Origin: Bifidobacterium sp.
Lineage (GTDB): Bacteria > Actinomycetota > Actinomycetes > Actinomycetales > Bifidobacteriaceae
Direction of reading: 5' to 3'
Assembly (NCBI RefSeq): GCF_022647885.1
Contig: NZ_JALCLM010000001.1
Coordinates: 434,001-498,000, forward strand
DNA length: 64,000 bases
The notes below the pieces were generated by a model that had not been told where the DNA came from, made no database searches, and worked only from the letters and a program-made list of their open reading frames with translations. The translations under genes were made by a program, and so were the position numbers. Shown one piece after another: positions 7,852 through 16,908 of this stretch. Numbering within the stretch: the first letter of the stretch is position 1; every line of letters starts with the position of its first letter.

Positions 7852-8919
7852 ATGACTATTGCCACACCCGAGCGTTACGCTCACATGCTTGAAGCCGCCA
7901 GAAGCGGAGGATATGCATACCCTGCCATTAATGTCACCAGTACTCAGACGCTTAACGCCGCACTCCAAGGTTTTGCGCAAGCCGAGTCTGATGGCATTAT
8001 TCAGGTTTCTGTTGGAGGAGCTGCATATCTTTCCGGACAGGCAGTCGGTAATCGGGTGACGGGGTCTTTAGCTCTTGCGGCATTTGCCAGAGAAGTTGCC
8101 AAACGCTATCCGCACATCACAGTGGCTCTGCACACTGATCACTGCGCCGTGCAATATCTGGACGAATGGGTGCGTCCTTTGCTGGCATACGAAGCCGATC
8201 AGATTGCTCACGGACAGGAACCGGCTTTTCAATCCCATATGTGGGATGGTTCAACCGTGCCGCTTGAGCAGAATCTTGATATAGCTGAGGAATTGTTAGA
8301 TAAGTCGCAAGCAGCGCACACTATATTAGAGATCGAGATAGGCGCAGTTGGTGGCGAAGAAGATGGTCATCGTGCGTCGGCAAATGCGAAATTATACTCA
8401 ACTCCAGATGATGCCATTCGCGTGGCAAGACGCTTGGGACTTGGTGAACAGGGACGATATATCGCTGCTTTTACTTTCGGTAATGTGCACGGTGCGTATA
8501 AACCAGGTTTTGTGAAGTTGCGGCCAGACATTCTTGGAGATATTCAACGCGAAACCTTGGCAGCCGTATCAGAAGGTCGTATCGAAGGTGCTGCTGCCGC
8601 TGAGCTTTCCAACACAGATAAACCTTTTATGTTGGTATTCCATGGTGGTTCAGGCTCTTCTGCTGAAGATATTGCGTTGGCTGTGCGTAACGGCGTCGTA
8701 AAGATGAATATTGATACGGATACGCAGTATGCATTTACTCGAGCTGTGGCTGGTCATATGTTTGCCAACTACGATAAGGTGCTAAAAATTGATGGAGAAG
8801 TAGGCGAGAAGAAACAGTATGACCCCAGATCGTGGGGCAAACAAGGCGAGAGTGCCATGGCACAGCGCGTGGTAGAAGCGTGTCAAGAGTTAGGCAGCGC
8901 AGGTCACGCTCTAGACTGA
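7852..8919 (+). CDS. fba: Class II fructose-bisphosphate aldolase
   Basis: The protein has 355 residues. It catalyses reversible aldol cleavage of fructose 1,6-bisphosphate using Zn2+. Family landmarks are YPAINVTSTQTLNAAL near the N-terminus, the metal-binding HTDHC, the GxVGGEEDG loop and the phosphate-binding FHGGSGSS. The C-terminal DPRSWGKQGE segment is typical of actinobacterial enzymes. The start is at the ATG at 7852 (MTIATPE); an in-frame GTG at 7837 adds five residues without a better ribosome site. In bifidobacteria, which use the fructose-6-phosphate shunt, the enzyme serves mainly gluconeogenic and lower-glycolytic balance (established for the group). Confidence 0.96.
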   Translation: MTIATPERYAHMLEAARSGGYAYPAINVTSTQTLNAALQGFAQAESDGIIQVSVGGAAYLSGQAVGNRVTGSLALAAFAREVAKRYPHITVALHTDHCAVQYLDEWVRPLLAYEADQIAHGQEPAFQSHMWDGSTVPLEQNLDIAEELLDKSQAAHTILEIEIGAVGGEEDGHRASANAKLYSTPDDAIRVARRLGLGEQGRYIAAFTFGNVHGAYKPGFVKLRPDILGDIQRETLAAVSEGRIEGAAAAELSNTDKPFMLVFHGGSGSSAEDIALAVRNGVVKMNIDTDTQYAFTRAVAGHMFANYDKVLKIDGEVGEKKQYDPRSWGKQGESAMAQRVVEACQELGSAGHALD

Positions 8920-9168
8920 TTCGGTGTTTGTATACGAGAAGCAATATTAAGCACCAGTGTGCGTATAAGCTGCATCGGCTCGAGGTGTTCGTGTATGCAG
9001 TCTTGTGTTGTTTGCGAGGCAGATAAACGTGAGTCGTGCATACAGGATTACCGTGCATATCAATTTCAGACGCGAGTTAAGGGCATCCGATGAGAAGATA
9101 GCTCCATGCATCGGGGTATTCTCGTTGTGGCGGATGGGGTGTCCCCGCCGCACGAATGGAGGTGCAGT

Positions 9169-10470
9169 ATGCCCGGAATCGTTCTCATCGGTGCCCAGTG
9201 GGGTGACGAAGGCAAAGGCAAAGCCACGGATCTTATCGGCGACAAAGTTGATTATGTAGCCCGATTTAACGGTGGCAACAATGCTGGTCATACCGTTGTG
9301 GTTGGTGATCAGACTTACGCACTTCATCTGTTGCCTTCTGGCATCATCCATCCCAATGTGACTCCTGTTGTTGGCAACGGTGTGGTTGTCGACCCTGAAG
9401 CACTCTTTGCAGAAATAGACGGTCTGGAATCGCGAGGGGTGGATTGCAGCCGACTATTAGTGAGCGAATCTGCTCACATTATTACGCCATATCACCGCAC
9501 GCTCGATAAAGTGACTGAGCGTTTCCTTGGCAAGCACAAGATTGGCACCACAGGGCGCGGCATAGGACCTGCGTACGCTGATAAGGTCAACCGCGTTGGT
9601 ATACGTGTGCATGATTTGTTTAATCCTCAGCATTTGCATGACAAGGTTGAGGCAAGTCTGCATCAGAAGAATCAGATGCTTGTCAAGCTATACAACCGTA
9701 GAGCTGTGGATGTTGACGCCATTGTAGATGAGCTGCTGTCAGTAGCAGAACGTTTAAAGCCTTATGTTTCCAATACTTCATTGGTATTGAATTCAGCCTT
9801 GGATGATGGCAAAACAGTGCTATTTGAGGGTGGACAGGCCACCATGCTAGATGTCGATCACGGGACCTATCCCTTTGTGACATCGTCCAACTGCACCGCT
9901 GGAGGTGCGTGCACTGGTACTGGCGTAGGACCGACTAAAATCAGTCGGGTAATTGGCGTCTCCAAGGCATATATCACTCGAGTTGGCGAAGGACCATTCC
10001 CAACGGAACTCAACGATGCTTCAGGGGAGTGGTTACGCGCACAAGGGCACGAGTTTGGTGTGACCACAGGAAGACCAAGGCGTTGTGGGTGGTTCGATGC
10101 CTTAGTGAATCGTTATGCTGCACAGGTTAACGGTTTGACTGATATTGTGCTGACCAAGCTTGATGTGTTGACCGGTCTTGAATCGATTCCGATTTGTACT
10201 GGATATGACGTAACACTTGCTGATGGTTCTCATGCCACAGTCCACGATATGCCAACAGACCAAGCTGAGTTCGCCTCTGCAGTGCCTATCTATGAGGAAA
10301 TGCCTGGTTGGAATGAAGATATTTCGCAGCTCCATGACTTTGCAGATTTCCCTCAAAAGACCAAGGATTACGTCAGAAGGCTTGAAGAACTGTCCACATG
10401 CCGGATTTCTGCTATCGGAACAGGACCTGGTAGAGACCAGATTGTTTCTATGCATTCACTTATCGACTAA
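9169..10470 (+). CDS. purA: Adenylosuccinate synthetase
   Basis: The protein has 433 residues, the normal length. It joins IMP and aspartate using GTP, the first committed step to AMP. The N-terminal [11 protein letters not shown] loop, NNAGHTVV and the IMP-binding [11 protein letters not shown] are all present. The start at 9169 is set by GGAGGTG four bases upstream and by the conserved [12 protein letters not shown] beginning; the frame is open to 9106 but has no signal there. It is a single-gene unit ending in tandem hairpins. Confidence 0.98.
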   Translation: MPGIVLIGAQWGDEGKGKATDLIGDKVDYVARFNGGNNAGHTVVVGDQTYALHLLPSGIIHPNVTPVVGNGVVVDPEALFAEIDGLESRGVDCSRLLVSESAHIITPYHRTLDKVTERFLGKHKIGTTGRGIGPAYADKVNRVGIRVHDLFNPQHLHDKVEASLHQKNQMLVKLYNRRAVDVDAIVDELLSVAERLKPYVSNTSLVLNSALDDGKTVLFEGGQATMLDVDHGTYPFVTSSNCTAGGACTGTGVGPTKISRVIGVSKAYITRVGEGPFPTELNDASGEWLRAQGHEFGVTTGRPRRCGWFDALVNRYAAQVNGLTDIVLTKLDVLTGLESIPICTGYDVTLADGSHATVHDMPTDQAEFASAVPIYEEMPGWNEDISQLHDFADFPQKTKDYVRRLEELSTCRISAIGTGPGRDQIVSMHSLID

Positions 10471-10485
10471 TGCGCTGATACATGA

Positions 10486-10562
10486 GCTGTTAACGTCTGT
10501 CTTCCGTTAACAGCAGTGATGTCGTCAAAGTCCCTAATGCCCTTGTGCTTTAGGGACTTTTT
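10486..10562 (+). terminator. Tandem hairpins with T-tract after purA
   Basis: A first hairpin (GCTGTTAACG / CGTTAACAGC, 10486-10514) is followed by AAAGTCCCTAA / TTAGGGACTTT (10527-10560), which runs into a T-tract. The second has the form of a factor-independent terminator for purA. Confidence 0.85.
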
Positions 10563-10748
10563 GTATATTCCCGTTGGGTGAGTGCTCGCAATATTCTGCT
10601 AGCAGTGTCAGGTGTAGCGGTTGATGTAATAGTCGGCATGTCGTTCAGATATGTTTCCAATCCCTTCGCTTCGTAATATCCGAGAAATATAGGTGCAACC
10701 AGATAGGGACTTCCGTCTCTTAGGTTAAAGCCCATCGGAGGGAGCCAT

Positions 10749-12158
10749 ATGATTGCATATGTTTCAAAGAGGAGAGCATTTCGCCCTGCCTTGGTATGTG
10801 CCGGGCTAGCGATTGCCGCCATGGTGTTGTTGTTTGGTGCGAACCCAGTTACTGCAGCCGCCGCAGAAGCGGTCACCACCTGTAACCCTACAAGTAGCAA
10901 CGGATGCGTGAATGGTGTCTTGCAGGATTCAGCAAAAGCCCCACTCGCAGACGTAGAAGTCACTTTGGAGGGTTCTGAAAGCGCCACCACAAAAACTGAT
11001 TCGGCCGGAAAATGGGCGTTCTCAGTCACAGCTGACGGAGAATACAAAGTTTCAATACCGTCTACTGTGGTGCAAGAGCACGGGTTGAAAGCAGAAACAG
11101 CCACGGTAGAAGTCAAAAAGGGAGATTTTTCTAAAGCTCGGCAGGTTGTGAGATTTGATGAAGTGCAAGCGTCATCAGATGAGAGCTCAGGTAGTAGCTC
11201 ATCATCAGGTAGTAGTTCATCATCTACTAGTGCTGATCAATCAACGTCGCAAACTACTGAAAGCGCGTTTTCGAACTTTATGTCTCGGTTCTGGCAGCAG
11301 CTCTTCAGCGGGGTCATTTTTGGCCTGATGCTTGGCCTGATGTCAGTAGGCATGAATTTAGTCTATGGAACCACGAAGCTCAGCTCCTTCTCGCATGGAG
11401 AACAAGTTTCATTAGGCGGTTTGATGGCATATGTGGGAACGCAGCTCTTACATTGGCCTTTGGTGGTTTCTGCAATATTTGCTGTAGCAGTGGGGGCTCT
11501 TACAGGGTGGATACAAAATGAGCTGGTCTGGAGCCCATTACGTAAAAAAAGAGTTGGACCGACACAACAGATGATTGTAACCATCGGCTTATCTATGGCA
11601 CTGCAATATGTGTTCCAATTCTTCTTCGGCGGTGATGTTAAAGGCATCACTACCACCGTTCCGAAGGGATTCCAGATTGGGCCGATTACCACAGATGCAA
11701 CAACATTAATTCTTGCAGGTATTGCACTCGCGGTGATTATTGCCTTCTCCTTGTTCTTATACGGCACCAGACTTGGGCGAGCTACCCGTGCTGTTTCGGA
11801 CAATCCTGCACTTGCTTCGGCATCGGGTATCAACGTTGAACGCGTAGTACGTATTGTTTGGATTATTTCGACGGCCTTGGCAGCACTCGCTGGTGTGCTT
11901 ATCGGTATTTACCTGAATGGTATCGCTTGGAATACCGGTGCTCTGGTGCTGTTACTGATGTTCTCAGCGGTCACCTTAGGCGGTTTAGGAACAGCTAATG
12001 GCGCTTTGGTAGGTTCGTTGATTATCGGCATAGTCGCCGATATGAGTTCTTTAGTTATTCCAAATGACATGCGCTATGTAAGTGCCCTGGCGATTTTGAT
12101 TATTGTGCTGCTCATTCGACCACAGGGTCTGTTCGGCAAACAACAGAGGGTGGGCTGA
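10749..12158 (+). CDS. livH: Branched-chain amino-acid ABC permease (LivH type) with extra N-terminal secreted-type domain
   Basis: The protein has 469 residues, against about 290-300 for ordinary LivH. It begins with a signal-like helix (about residues 10-40, ending TAAAAEA). Next come a beta-sandwich resembling a carboxypeptidase regulatory-like domain (about 45-135; VNGVLQDSAKAPLADVEVTL and AGKWAFSVTADGEYKV), a Ser/Thr linker (about 140-165) and a canonical LivH membrane domain with the NLVYGTTKLSSFSHGE motif. The extra domain should face outside, close to the binding protein. GGAGG precedes the ATG. It is the first gene of the five-gene liv cluster. The fusion is continuous in sequence with no frameshift. 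Confidence 0.9.
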   Translation: MIAYVSKRRAFRPALVCAGLAIAAMVLLFGANPVTAAAAEAVTTCNPTSSNGCVNGVLQDSAKAPLADVEVTLEGSESATTKTDSAGKWAFSVTADGEYKVSIPSTVVQEHGLKAETATVEVKKGDFSKARQVVRFDEVQASSDESSGSSSSSGSSSSSTSADQSTSQTTESAFSNFMSRFWQQLFSGVIFGLMLGLMSVGMNLVYGTTKLSSFSHGEQVSLGGLMAYVGTQLLHWPLVVSAIFAVAVGALTGWIQNELVWSPLRKKRVGPTQQMIVTIGLSMALQYVFQFFFGGDVKGITTTVPKGFQIGPITTDATTLILAGIALAVIIAFSLFLYGTRLGRATRAVSDNPALASASGINVERVVRIVWIISTALAALAGVLIGIYLNGIAWNTGALVLLLMFSAVTLGGLGTANGALVGSLIIGIVADMSSLVIPNDMRYVSALAILIIVLLIRPQGLFGKQQRVG

Positions 12159-12159
12159 G

Positions 12160-12294
12160 ATGACGAGAATAACGACAGAGCAGAGGTCGGTGGTGTTCTT
12201 TGAGACACGTGTCATATTGCTACCGGTCGATATATGCAGCGACAAGTCAAATGATGGATGCACAGTGAAAGGAGGTCAGCGATGGATTGGATGA
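12160..12294 (+). CDS. Possible 44-residue small ORF between livH and livM
   Basis: A short frame of 45 codons starts two bases after the livH stop and overlaps the livM start by 13 bases. It fills an unusually wide gap inside the liv operon. It has no recognised domain and no strong ribosome binding site; purine-rich GGGTGGG lies near the livH stop. It may be a coupling ORF or chance. Confidence 0.18.
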   Translation: MTRITTEQRSVVFFETRVILLPVDICSDKSNDGCTVKGGQRWIG

Positions 12295-13265
12295 CAATTT
12301 TTACCAATGCTTTCGCTCAGCTCATTGCTCCAACTACGGCGGCGTATGTGCTTGCAGCGATAGGCCTTAACGTTCACTTCGGCATGACCGGATTGATGAA
12401 TATGGGGCAGGCTGGTTTCATGCTTTTGGGCGCCTACGGTTTTGCAATAACCCAGAGCATGGGATGGAATCTATTTGCTTCATTGCTCGCTGCTCTAGCT
12501 TTGGCTGCTATTTATGCGGTGTTACTAGGAATACCAACGTTGAAGCTTGGACCGGATTACCTAGCGATGGTCACGCTAGCTTCAGCGGAGATCATACGTA
12601 TTGTGGCTAGATCAACATCTATGACCTCGATAACAGGCGGTTCAGGAGGAATTTCACCTCAAGATTTCACTACGCAATTCGAGAATTCTTCACCGCTCCC
12701 ATCTGGTAGTTCAACTCTGTGGTTGTGGACATATTCCAACAATATTGCCGATTCTTGGTGGATCAGAATCGTTTCGTGGACTTTAGTGCTCATAGCAGCG
12801 ATTTTGGTGTGGAGATGGTTCAAGTCTCCATGGGGTCGTGTGCTTAAAGGTATTCGTGAAGATGAAAATGCCTTGCGATCTCTAGGCAAGTCTGTGACGA
12901 AATTCAAATTGCAATCGCTATTTCTTGGCGGTGCGTTCGGTGCATTAGCGGGAATTATTTTTGTCCTACCTCGCTCTGTGCAACCTGATTCATTAGGTAG
13001 ACAGGTCACCTTCTACGTGTGGACCATCCTGTTGCTTGGCGGTGCAGCATCCATATTTGGTCCCGTGCTTGGCTCGTGTTTGTTGTGGGTGATGTTGACC
13101 TTCATCAAAGAATTCATGCGTGGAACAATATCCGAGAATTTACTTTCCTCAAATCAAATTGAAGCGTTGGGGTGGGTGATTGTCGGTGTGGCGCTGATGT
13201 GTCTGGTGATATTTAGACCGCAAGGCCTGTTGGGAGACAGAAGGGAGCTGGCATTCAATGTCTGA
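12282..13265 (+). CDS. livM: Branched-chain amino-acid ABC permease (LivM type)
   Basis: The protein has 327 residues with about eight to nine transmembrane helices. The family landmarks GLNVHFGMTGLMNMGQAGFM and KLGPDYLAMVTLASAEIIR, and the cytoplasmic coupling stretch GRVLKGIREDENALRSLGK, are all present. The start at 12282 is fixed by AAGGAGGT five bases upstream; an in-frame codon at 12258 lies before it. It pairs with LivH to form the membrane pore. Its stop overlaps the start of livG. Confidence 0.95.
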   Translation: MDWMTIFTNAFAQLIAPTTAAYVLAAIGLNVHFGMTGLMNMGQAGFMLLGAYGFAITQSMGWNLFASLLAALALAAIYAVLLGIPTLKLGPDYLAMVTLASAEIIRIVARSTSMTSITGGSGGISPQDFTTQFENSSPLPSGSSTLWLWTYSNNIADSWWIRIVSWTLVLIAAILVWRWFKSPWGRVLKGIREDENALRSLGKSVTKFKLQSLFLGGAFGALAGIIFVLPRSVQPDSLGRQVTFYVWTILLLGGAASIFGPVLGSCLLWVMLTFIKEFMRGTISENLLSSNQIEALGWVIVGVALMCLVIFRPQGLLGDRRELAFNV

Positions 13266-14229
13266 TACTCAAATCACACCTGGCGGTATGTCATTACCAG
13301 ACCAGAGCGCAAACCAGACCGCAGAACAGATGCCGTCAGAGAGCAATCAATCGGGCGCTACTTCGTATAGTGCTCAAGTGGTAAGAGATCTCTCTTTCGT
13401 GGAGCACACTCCTGGGGCTCATAAGCCGGATTCTATCTTGGTGGCAGACGATGTGACCAGAAAGTTCGGTGGTATTACAGCAGTTGATGTGAAACATTTT
13501 GAAATAGAGCGTCATGGTATTACCGCATTAATAGGCCCGAATGGCGCTGGTAAAACCACATTTTTCAATTTAATGACAGGCTTCGATACCCCAGATTCAG
13601 GTTCGTGGCAATTTGATGGCAACAATCTCTCCACGGTCTCATCGGAGAAGGTTGCTCGAATGGGTATGGTTCGTACCTTCCAGTTAACCAAGGTGATGAA
13701 CAGGCTGACTGTATTGCAGAACATGCTTCTAGGTGCTCCGGATCAGCCAGGGGAAGGCATGCTGAGGTCGTTGATTCCAAGTTTATGGAAAAATCGTGAG
13801 CGCGAAATCACCGAACAAGCTGAGCAGCTGCTTGATAGATTCTTATTACTGAAAAAGAAGGATGACTATGCTGGCTCGCTTTCAGGTGGTCAACGCAAGT
13901 TGTTAGAGATGGCCAGAGCATTGATGAGTAAGCCGAAATTGGTGATGCTTGACGAACCAATGGCTGGTGTAAACCCTGCGTTGAAGCAATCCTTGTTGGA
14001 CCATATCGTCTCCTTACGCGACGATGGCACCACAGTGCTCTTTGTTGAGCACGATATGAATATGGTTCGTCATATCGCTGACTGGGTAACAGTTATGGCT
14101 GAAGGACGCATTGTTGCTGAAGGTCCACCGCAATCAGTTATGGATGATCAAGCTGTGGTAGACGCATATCTTGGTGCTCACGCAAACATTGATCTTGGTG
14201 ATGACAGCGTTCTGCAGGACATGGAGTAG
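13258..14229 (+). CDS. livG: Branched-chain amino-acid ABC ATPase (LivG type)
   Basis: The protein has 323 residues. Walker A is GPNGAGKTT, the ABC signature is LSGGQRK, Walker B is LVMLDEP and the switch histidine is in FVEHDM. The first 60 residues or so are a polar extension (Gln, Ser, Asn) absent from typical LivG proteins of about 255 residues. The start overlaps the livM stop by eight bases. It supplies ATP hydrolysis together with LivF. Confidence 0.95.
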   Translation: MSDTQITPGGMSLPDQSANQTAEQMPSESNQSGATSYSAQVVRDLSFVEHTPGAHKPDSILVADDVTRKFGGITAVDVKHFEIERHGITALIGPNGAGKTTFFNLMTGFDTPDSGSWQFDGNNLSTVSSEKVARMGMVRTFQLTKVMNRLTVLQNMLLGAPDQPGEGMLRSLIPSLWKNREREITEQAEQLLDRFLLLKKKDDYAGSLSGGQRKLLEMARALMSKPKLVMLDEPMAGVNPALKQSLLDHIVSLRDDGTTVLFVEHDMNMVRHIADWVTVMAEGRIVAEGPPQSVMDDQAVVDAYLGAHANIDLGDDSVLQDME

Positions 14230-14240
14230 GAGGGTGTGCT

Positions 14241-15041
14241 ATGGCAGCAGTAGTTGAGGAACAAATAGATAGAGCAACTGTCCATGTCGGTGAGCCAGAG
14301 GGTGAACCCTTGTTGGATGCCGTGGATTTGGTCGCGGGCTATTTACCCGGAGTCAATATTCTTAATGGAGCTTCACTCTCGCTACATCAAGGTGAGATTG
14401 TTGGGATTATCGGGCCTAATGGAGCAGGGAAATCTACCTTATTGAAAGCGTTATTCGGCTTGGTTCATGTCAAGTCAGGTTCGCTATTGCTTCACGGCGA
14501 AGCCATCACTAATTTGCGAGCAGACAAATTAGTGTCAATGGGTGTTGGCTTTGTGCCGCAAACTGAGAATGTCTTCCCAAGCCTGACAGTCAGAGAGAAT
14601 TTGCAGATGGGAGCATATCAAAGTCCGCAGCTGTTTGTGGAACGTTTTGATTATGTCACGTCAATTTTCCCTCGATTAGGTGAGCGAAAAGATCAGACTG
14701 CAGGATCACTTTCTGGTGGTGAACGTCAGATGGTGGCCATGGGGCGGGCATTGATGATGAAGCCTTCAGTGCTATTACTCGATGAGCCGTCGGCTGGATT
14801 GAGCCCAATGCTACAAGACGAAACTTTTATTCGTGTTCGTCAGGTCAACAAGGCCGGAGTCAGTGTCATCATCGTGGAACAGAATGCAAGGCGATGCCTA
14901 CAAATATGTGACCGTGGATACGTTCTCGATCAGGGCCGCAACGCTTATTCCGGACGTGGTCGTGAGCTGCTGAATGACCCGAAAGTTATTTCTCTCTACT
15001 TGGGGAATTTGGAGGAAACAGTCGAAGAGGAAGGTCGCTGA
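14241..15041 (+). CDS. livF: Branched-chain amino-acid ABC ATPase (LivF type)
   Basis: The protein has 266 residues. Walker A is GPNGAGKST, the signature is LSGGERQ, Walker B is VLLLDEPSAGLSP and the switch histidine is replaced in IVEQNA, as is normal for LivF. It lies 11 bases after livG with GGAGG before the ATG. It forms the heterodimeric ATPase with LivG. Confidence 0.95.
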   Translation: MAAVVEEQIDRATVHVGEPEGEPLLDAVDLVAGYLPGVNILNGASLSLHQGEIVGIIGPNGAGKSTLLKALFGLVHVKSGSLLLHGEAITNLRADKLVSMGVGFVPQTENVFPSLTVRENLQMGAYQSPQLFVERFDYVTSIFPRLGERKDQTAGSLSGGERQMVAMGRALMMKPSVLLLDEPSAGLSPMLQDETFIRVRQVNKAGVSVIIVEQNARRCLQICDRGYVLDQGRNAYSGRGRELLNDPKVISLYLGNLEETVEEEGR

Positions 15042-15091
15042 ATCTCTGGTGAATCTGCTTCATTGTTTTAAGAGATGATTCATCTATTGAG

Positions 15092-15129
15092 TCCAGCCTA
15101 TGAATTTTCATCATTCACAGGCTGGATTT
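15092..15129 (+). terminator. Hairpin after livF
   Basis: TCCAGCCT and AGGCTGGA (15092-15126) enclose a second TGAAT/ATTCA pairing and are followed by TTTC. It probably limits read-through from livF, leaving livK to its own promoter in 15130-15340. The rest of the 15042-15356 gap shows no gene. Confidence 0.65.
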
Positions 15130-15356
15130 CAGCATGCCCGATAACGGATTTTCCTTGTGTTTCCAACAGTTTTCGTACTTCATCTTCAAGAAATATGAGG
15201 TACACGCAACCGTTGCAAGCGGCTCCTAATCTGATTTGCATGGTCACATTCAGAGAAATTGTTTCCATACCCCAATGGTGTACCGCTGGTGAGCGTTGAT
15301 TGCACTTCCAACACTGAGGGTCAGGGAGAAAACAGAGAGGGAATGGTGATGTTAAT

Positions 15357-16616
15357 ATGCGAAAGAATAGATCGTTAGTAGTGACTGCCACTGCATCAAT
15401 GGCTGCATTGGTGATGGGGCTTTCAGCATGCGGAGGATCTGGTAGCGCATCTAGCTCAAGTTCATCCTCGGATGGGCAGTTCGTTGTCGGCGGGCTGTTC
15501 CCGCTCACCGGATCATTGGCATACTTAGGGCCGGCAGAGACCTCTGCGGCAGACTTGGCCATTAAAGACATTAATGCAGCTGGCGGTGTGCTTGGCAAGG
15601 ATGTTAAAGAGGTTAGCGCTGATGTCTCCGATGCTGACCACGCTGATCAAAACACCACTGCAGCGCAGTCCGTGTTGTCCAAGAACCCCTCAGTGGTGAT
15701 GGGTCCAGCATCTAGCTCGGTGGTCAAGAACACGTATAAAGCAGTGACCGAGGCGAAGGTCCCGATGATTTCTATGGGTGCAACCTCGCCGTCACTTTCT
15801 GGTATCAGCCCGTATTTCTTCCGTACTGTTCCGCCAGATTCAGTACAGGGCGCTGTACTGAGTAGTTTGATTGCTCAGGATGGTGTACAAAAGCTCGCTA
15901 TTGCAGTCTTTAACGAAGAATACGGTACGGGTCTGCGCAAAGTGATTGTCAACAGTCTTAAGGACGCTGGCGTGGATGTGGTGTATGGCGAGAGCGATAC
16001 ATTCGACCCAACAGAAACGAACTTCTCATCGTTGGTTACTTCAATTAAAGCCACCAATCCTGACGCAGTATTGGTTATCGCATTTGACCAGACCAAGCAG
16101 TTGCTGAAGGAAATGAGCAGCCAAGGACTTGATACCAAAACGAAACTGTATATGACTGACGGTAATACTGCAGATTACTCAGCTGACTTCGATGCAGGAT
16201 TCCTTGAAGGGGCTCAGGGAACCATTCCTGGCGCACATCCCAGCGATGATTTCCAAAAGCGTTTGCAGGGAATCGAACCTAAACTGTCAGATTTCACATA
16301 TTCAGCAGAAACCTATGACGGCATTGTGCTTGCTGCTCTTGCAGCAGAAAAGGGTGGCGCTGTAGATGGAGAGACCGTTCAGAAGAATTTGGCCGCTGTC
16401 TCGGGTGCCGACGGTGGGGAGAAGTGCACCACATTCAAGGCATGCTCCGCTTTGATTAAAGACAAGAAGGACATTCAATATGTCGGCTTGGCAGGTATCG
16501 GACCGTTCAATAGTAATAATGATCCAGGCTCTGCTTCCATCGGTATCTATAAGTTCGATTCAGCTAACAAGCCGGTGTACAGCCGCTCGCAGGAAGGTGA
16601 AGTGCCGAAGAGCTGA
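15357..16616 (+). CDS. livK: Branched-chain amino-acid-binding lipoprotein (LivK type)
   Basis: The protein has 419 residues. A lipoprotein signal peptide ends at the lipobox LSAC (Cys25), then comes a Gly/Ser linker and a type I periplasmic-binding fold. The N-lobe begins VVGGLFPLTGSLAYLGP, and GPASSSVVKNTYKAV forms the ligand-binding edge. It captures Leu/Ile/Val or related amino acids for the LivHMGF transporter upstream. It sits after a hairpin and so can be transcribed more strongly than the pore genes, as is common for binding proteins. Confidence 0.93.
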   Translation: MRKNRSLVVTATASMAALVMGLSACGGSGSASSSSSSSDGQFVVGGLFPLTGSLAYLGPAETSAADLAIKDINAAGGVLGKDVKEVSADVSDADHADQNTTAAQSVLSKNPSVVMGPASSSVVKNTYKAVTEAKVPMISMGATSPSLSGISPYFFRTVPPDSVQGAVLSSLIAQDGVQKLAIAVFNEEYGTGLRKVIVNSLKDAGVDVVYGESDTFDPTETNFSSLVTSIKATNPDAVLVIAFDQTKQLLKEMSSQGLDTKTKLYMTDGNTADYSADFDAGFLEGAQGTIPGAHPSDDFQKRLQGIEPKLSDFTYSAETYDGIVLAALAAEKGGAVDGETVQKNLAAVSGADGGEKCTTFKACSALIKDKKDIQYVGLAGIGPFNSNNDPGSASIGIYKFDSANKPVYSRSQEGEVPKS

Positions 16617-16684
16617 TTGATGCCAAATGCTAATGCTCTTGGCAATGCACGAAAGTACGGCAGCAGCGCAGAGCGTTAATTAAT

Positions 16685-16748
16685 AATGAGTTGAGGGTTG
16701 GGGTGTGACGTTGTAGTGCAAACGTCACACCCCAACCCTCAACTCATT
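16685..16748. terminator. Long perfect hairpin after livK
   Basis: Two perfect 28-bp arms (16685-16712 and 16721-16748) enclose an 8-base loop. The arms contain GAGGGTTGGGGTGTGACG and its complement. There is no clear T-run, but the position just after livK and the stability fit a terminator or an mRNA 3' stabiliser. Confidence 0.75.
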
Positions 16749-16771
16749 GAGATGCAGAGATGGCAACATAC

Positions 16772-16843
16772 AGATTCTTGCTGAGGAGCTCCTTGTGTAG
16801 AACAGACATAGGCTGCTGAGGAAAACAGCAAAGATTCTTGCTG
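16772..16843. repeat. Direct repeat of AGATTCTTGCTG, 60 bp apart
   Basis: AGATTCTTGCTG occurs at 16772-16783 and again at 16832-16843, just upstream of the LacI-type regulator. The 60-bp period is close to a whole number of helical turns. It may mark regulator binding or a small duplication. Confidence 0.4.
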
Positions 16844-16908
16844 TGGATTACAATTCATGAAAGAACAGTCGAGGCTTGGCGGTCCTCAACTCATGGAAAG
16901 GCAGTGTT

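Noticed and set aside
10550-11116. 188-codon minus-strand frame over the livH start
   Set aside because: Most of it is antisense to livH; only its last 60 codons look protein-like, and this is reported as a possible remnant rather than a gene.
15098-15598. 166-codon minus-strand frame over the livK start
   Set aside because: It is antisense to the lipoprotein signal region, and the composition is that of a shadow frame.
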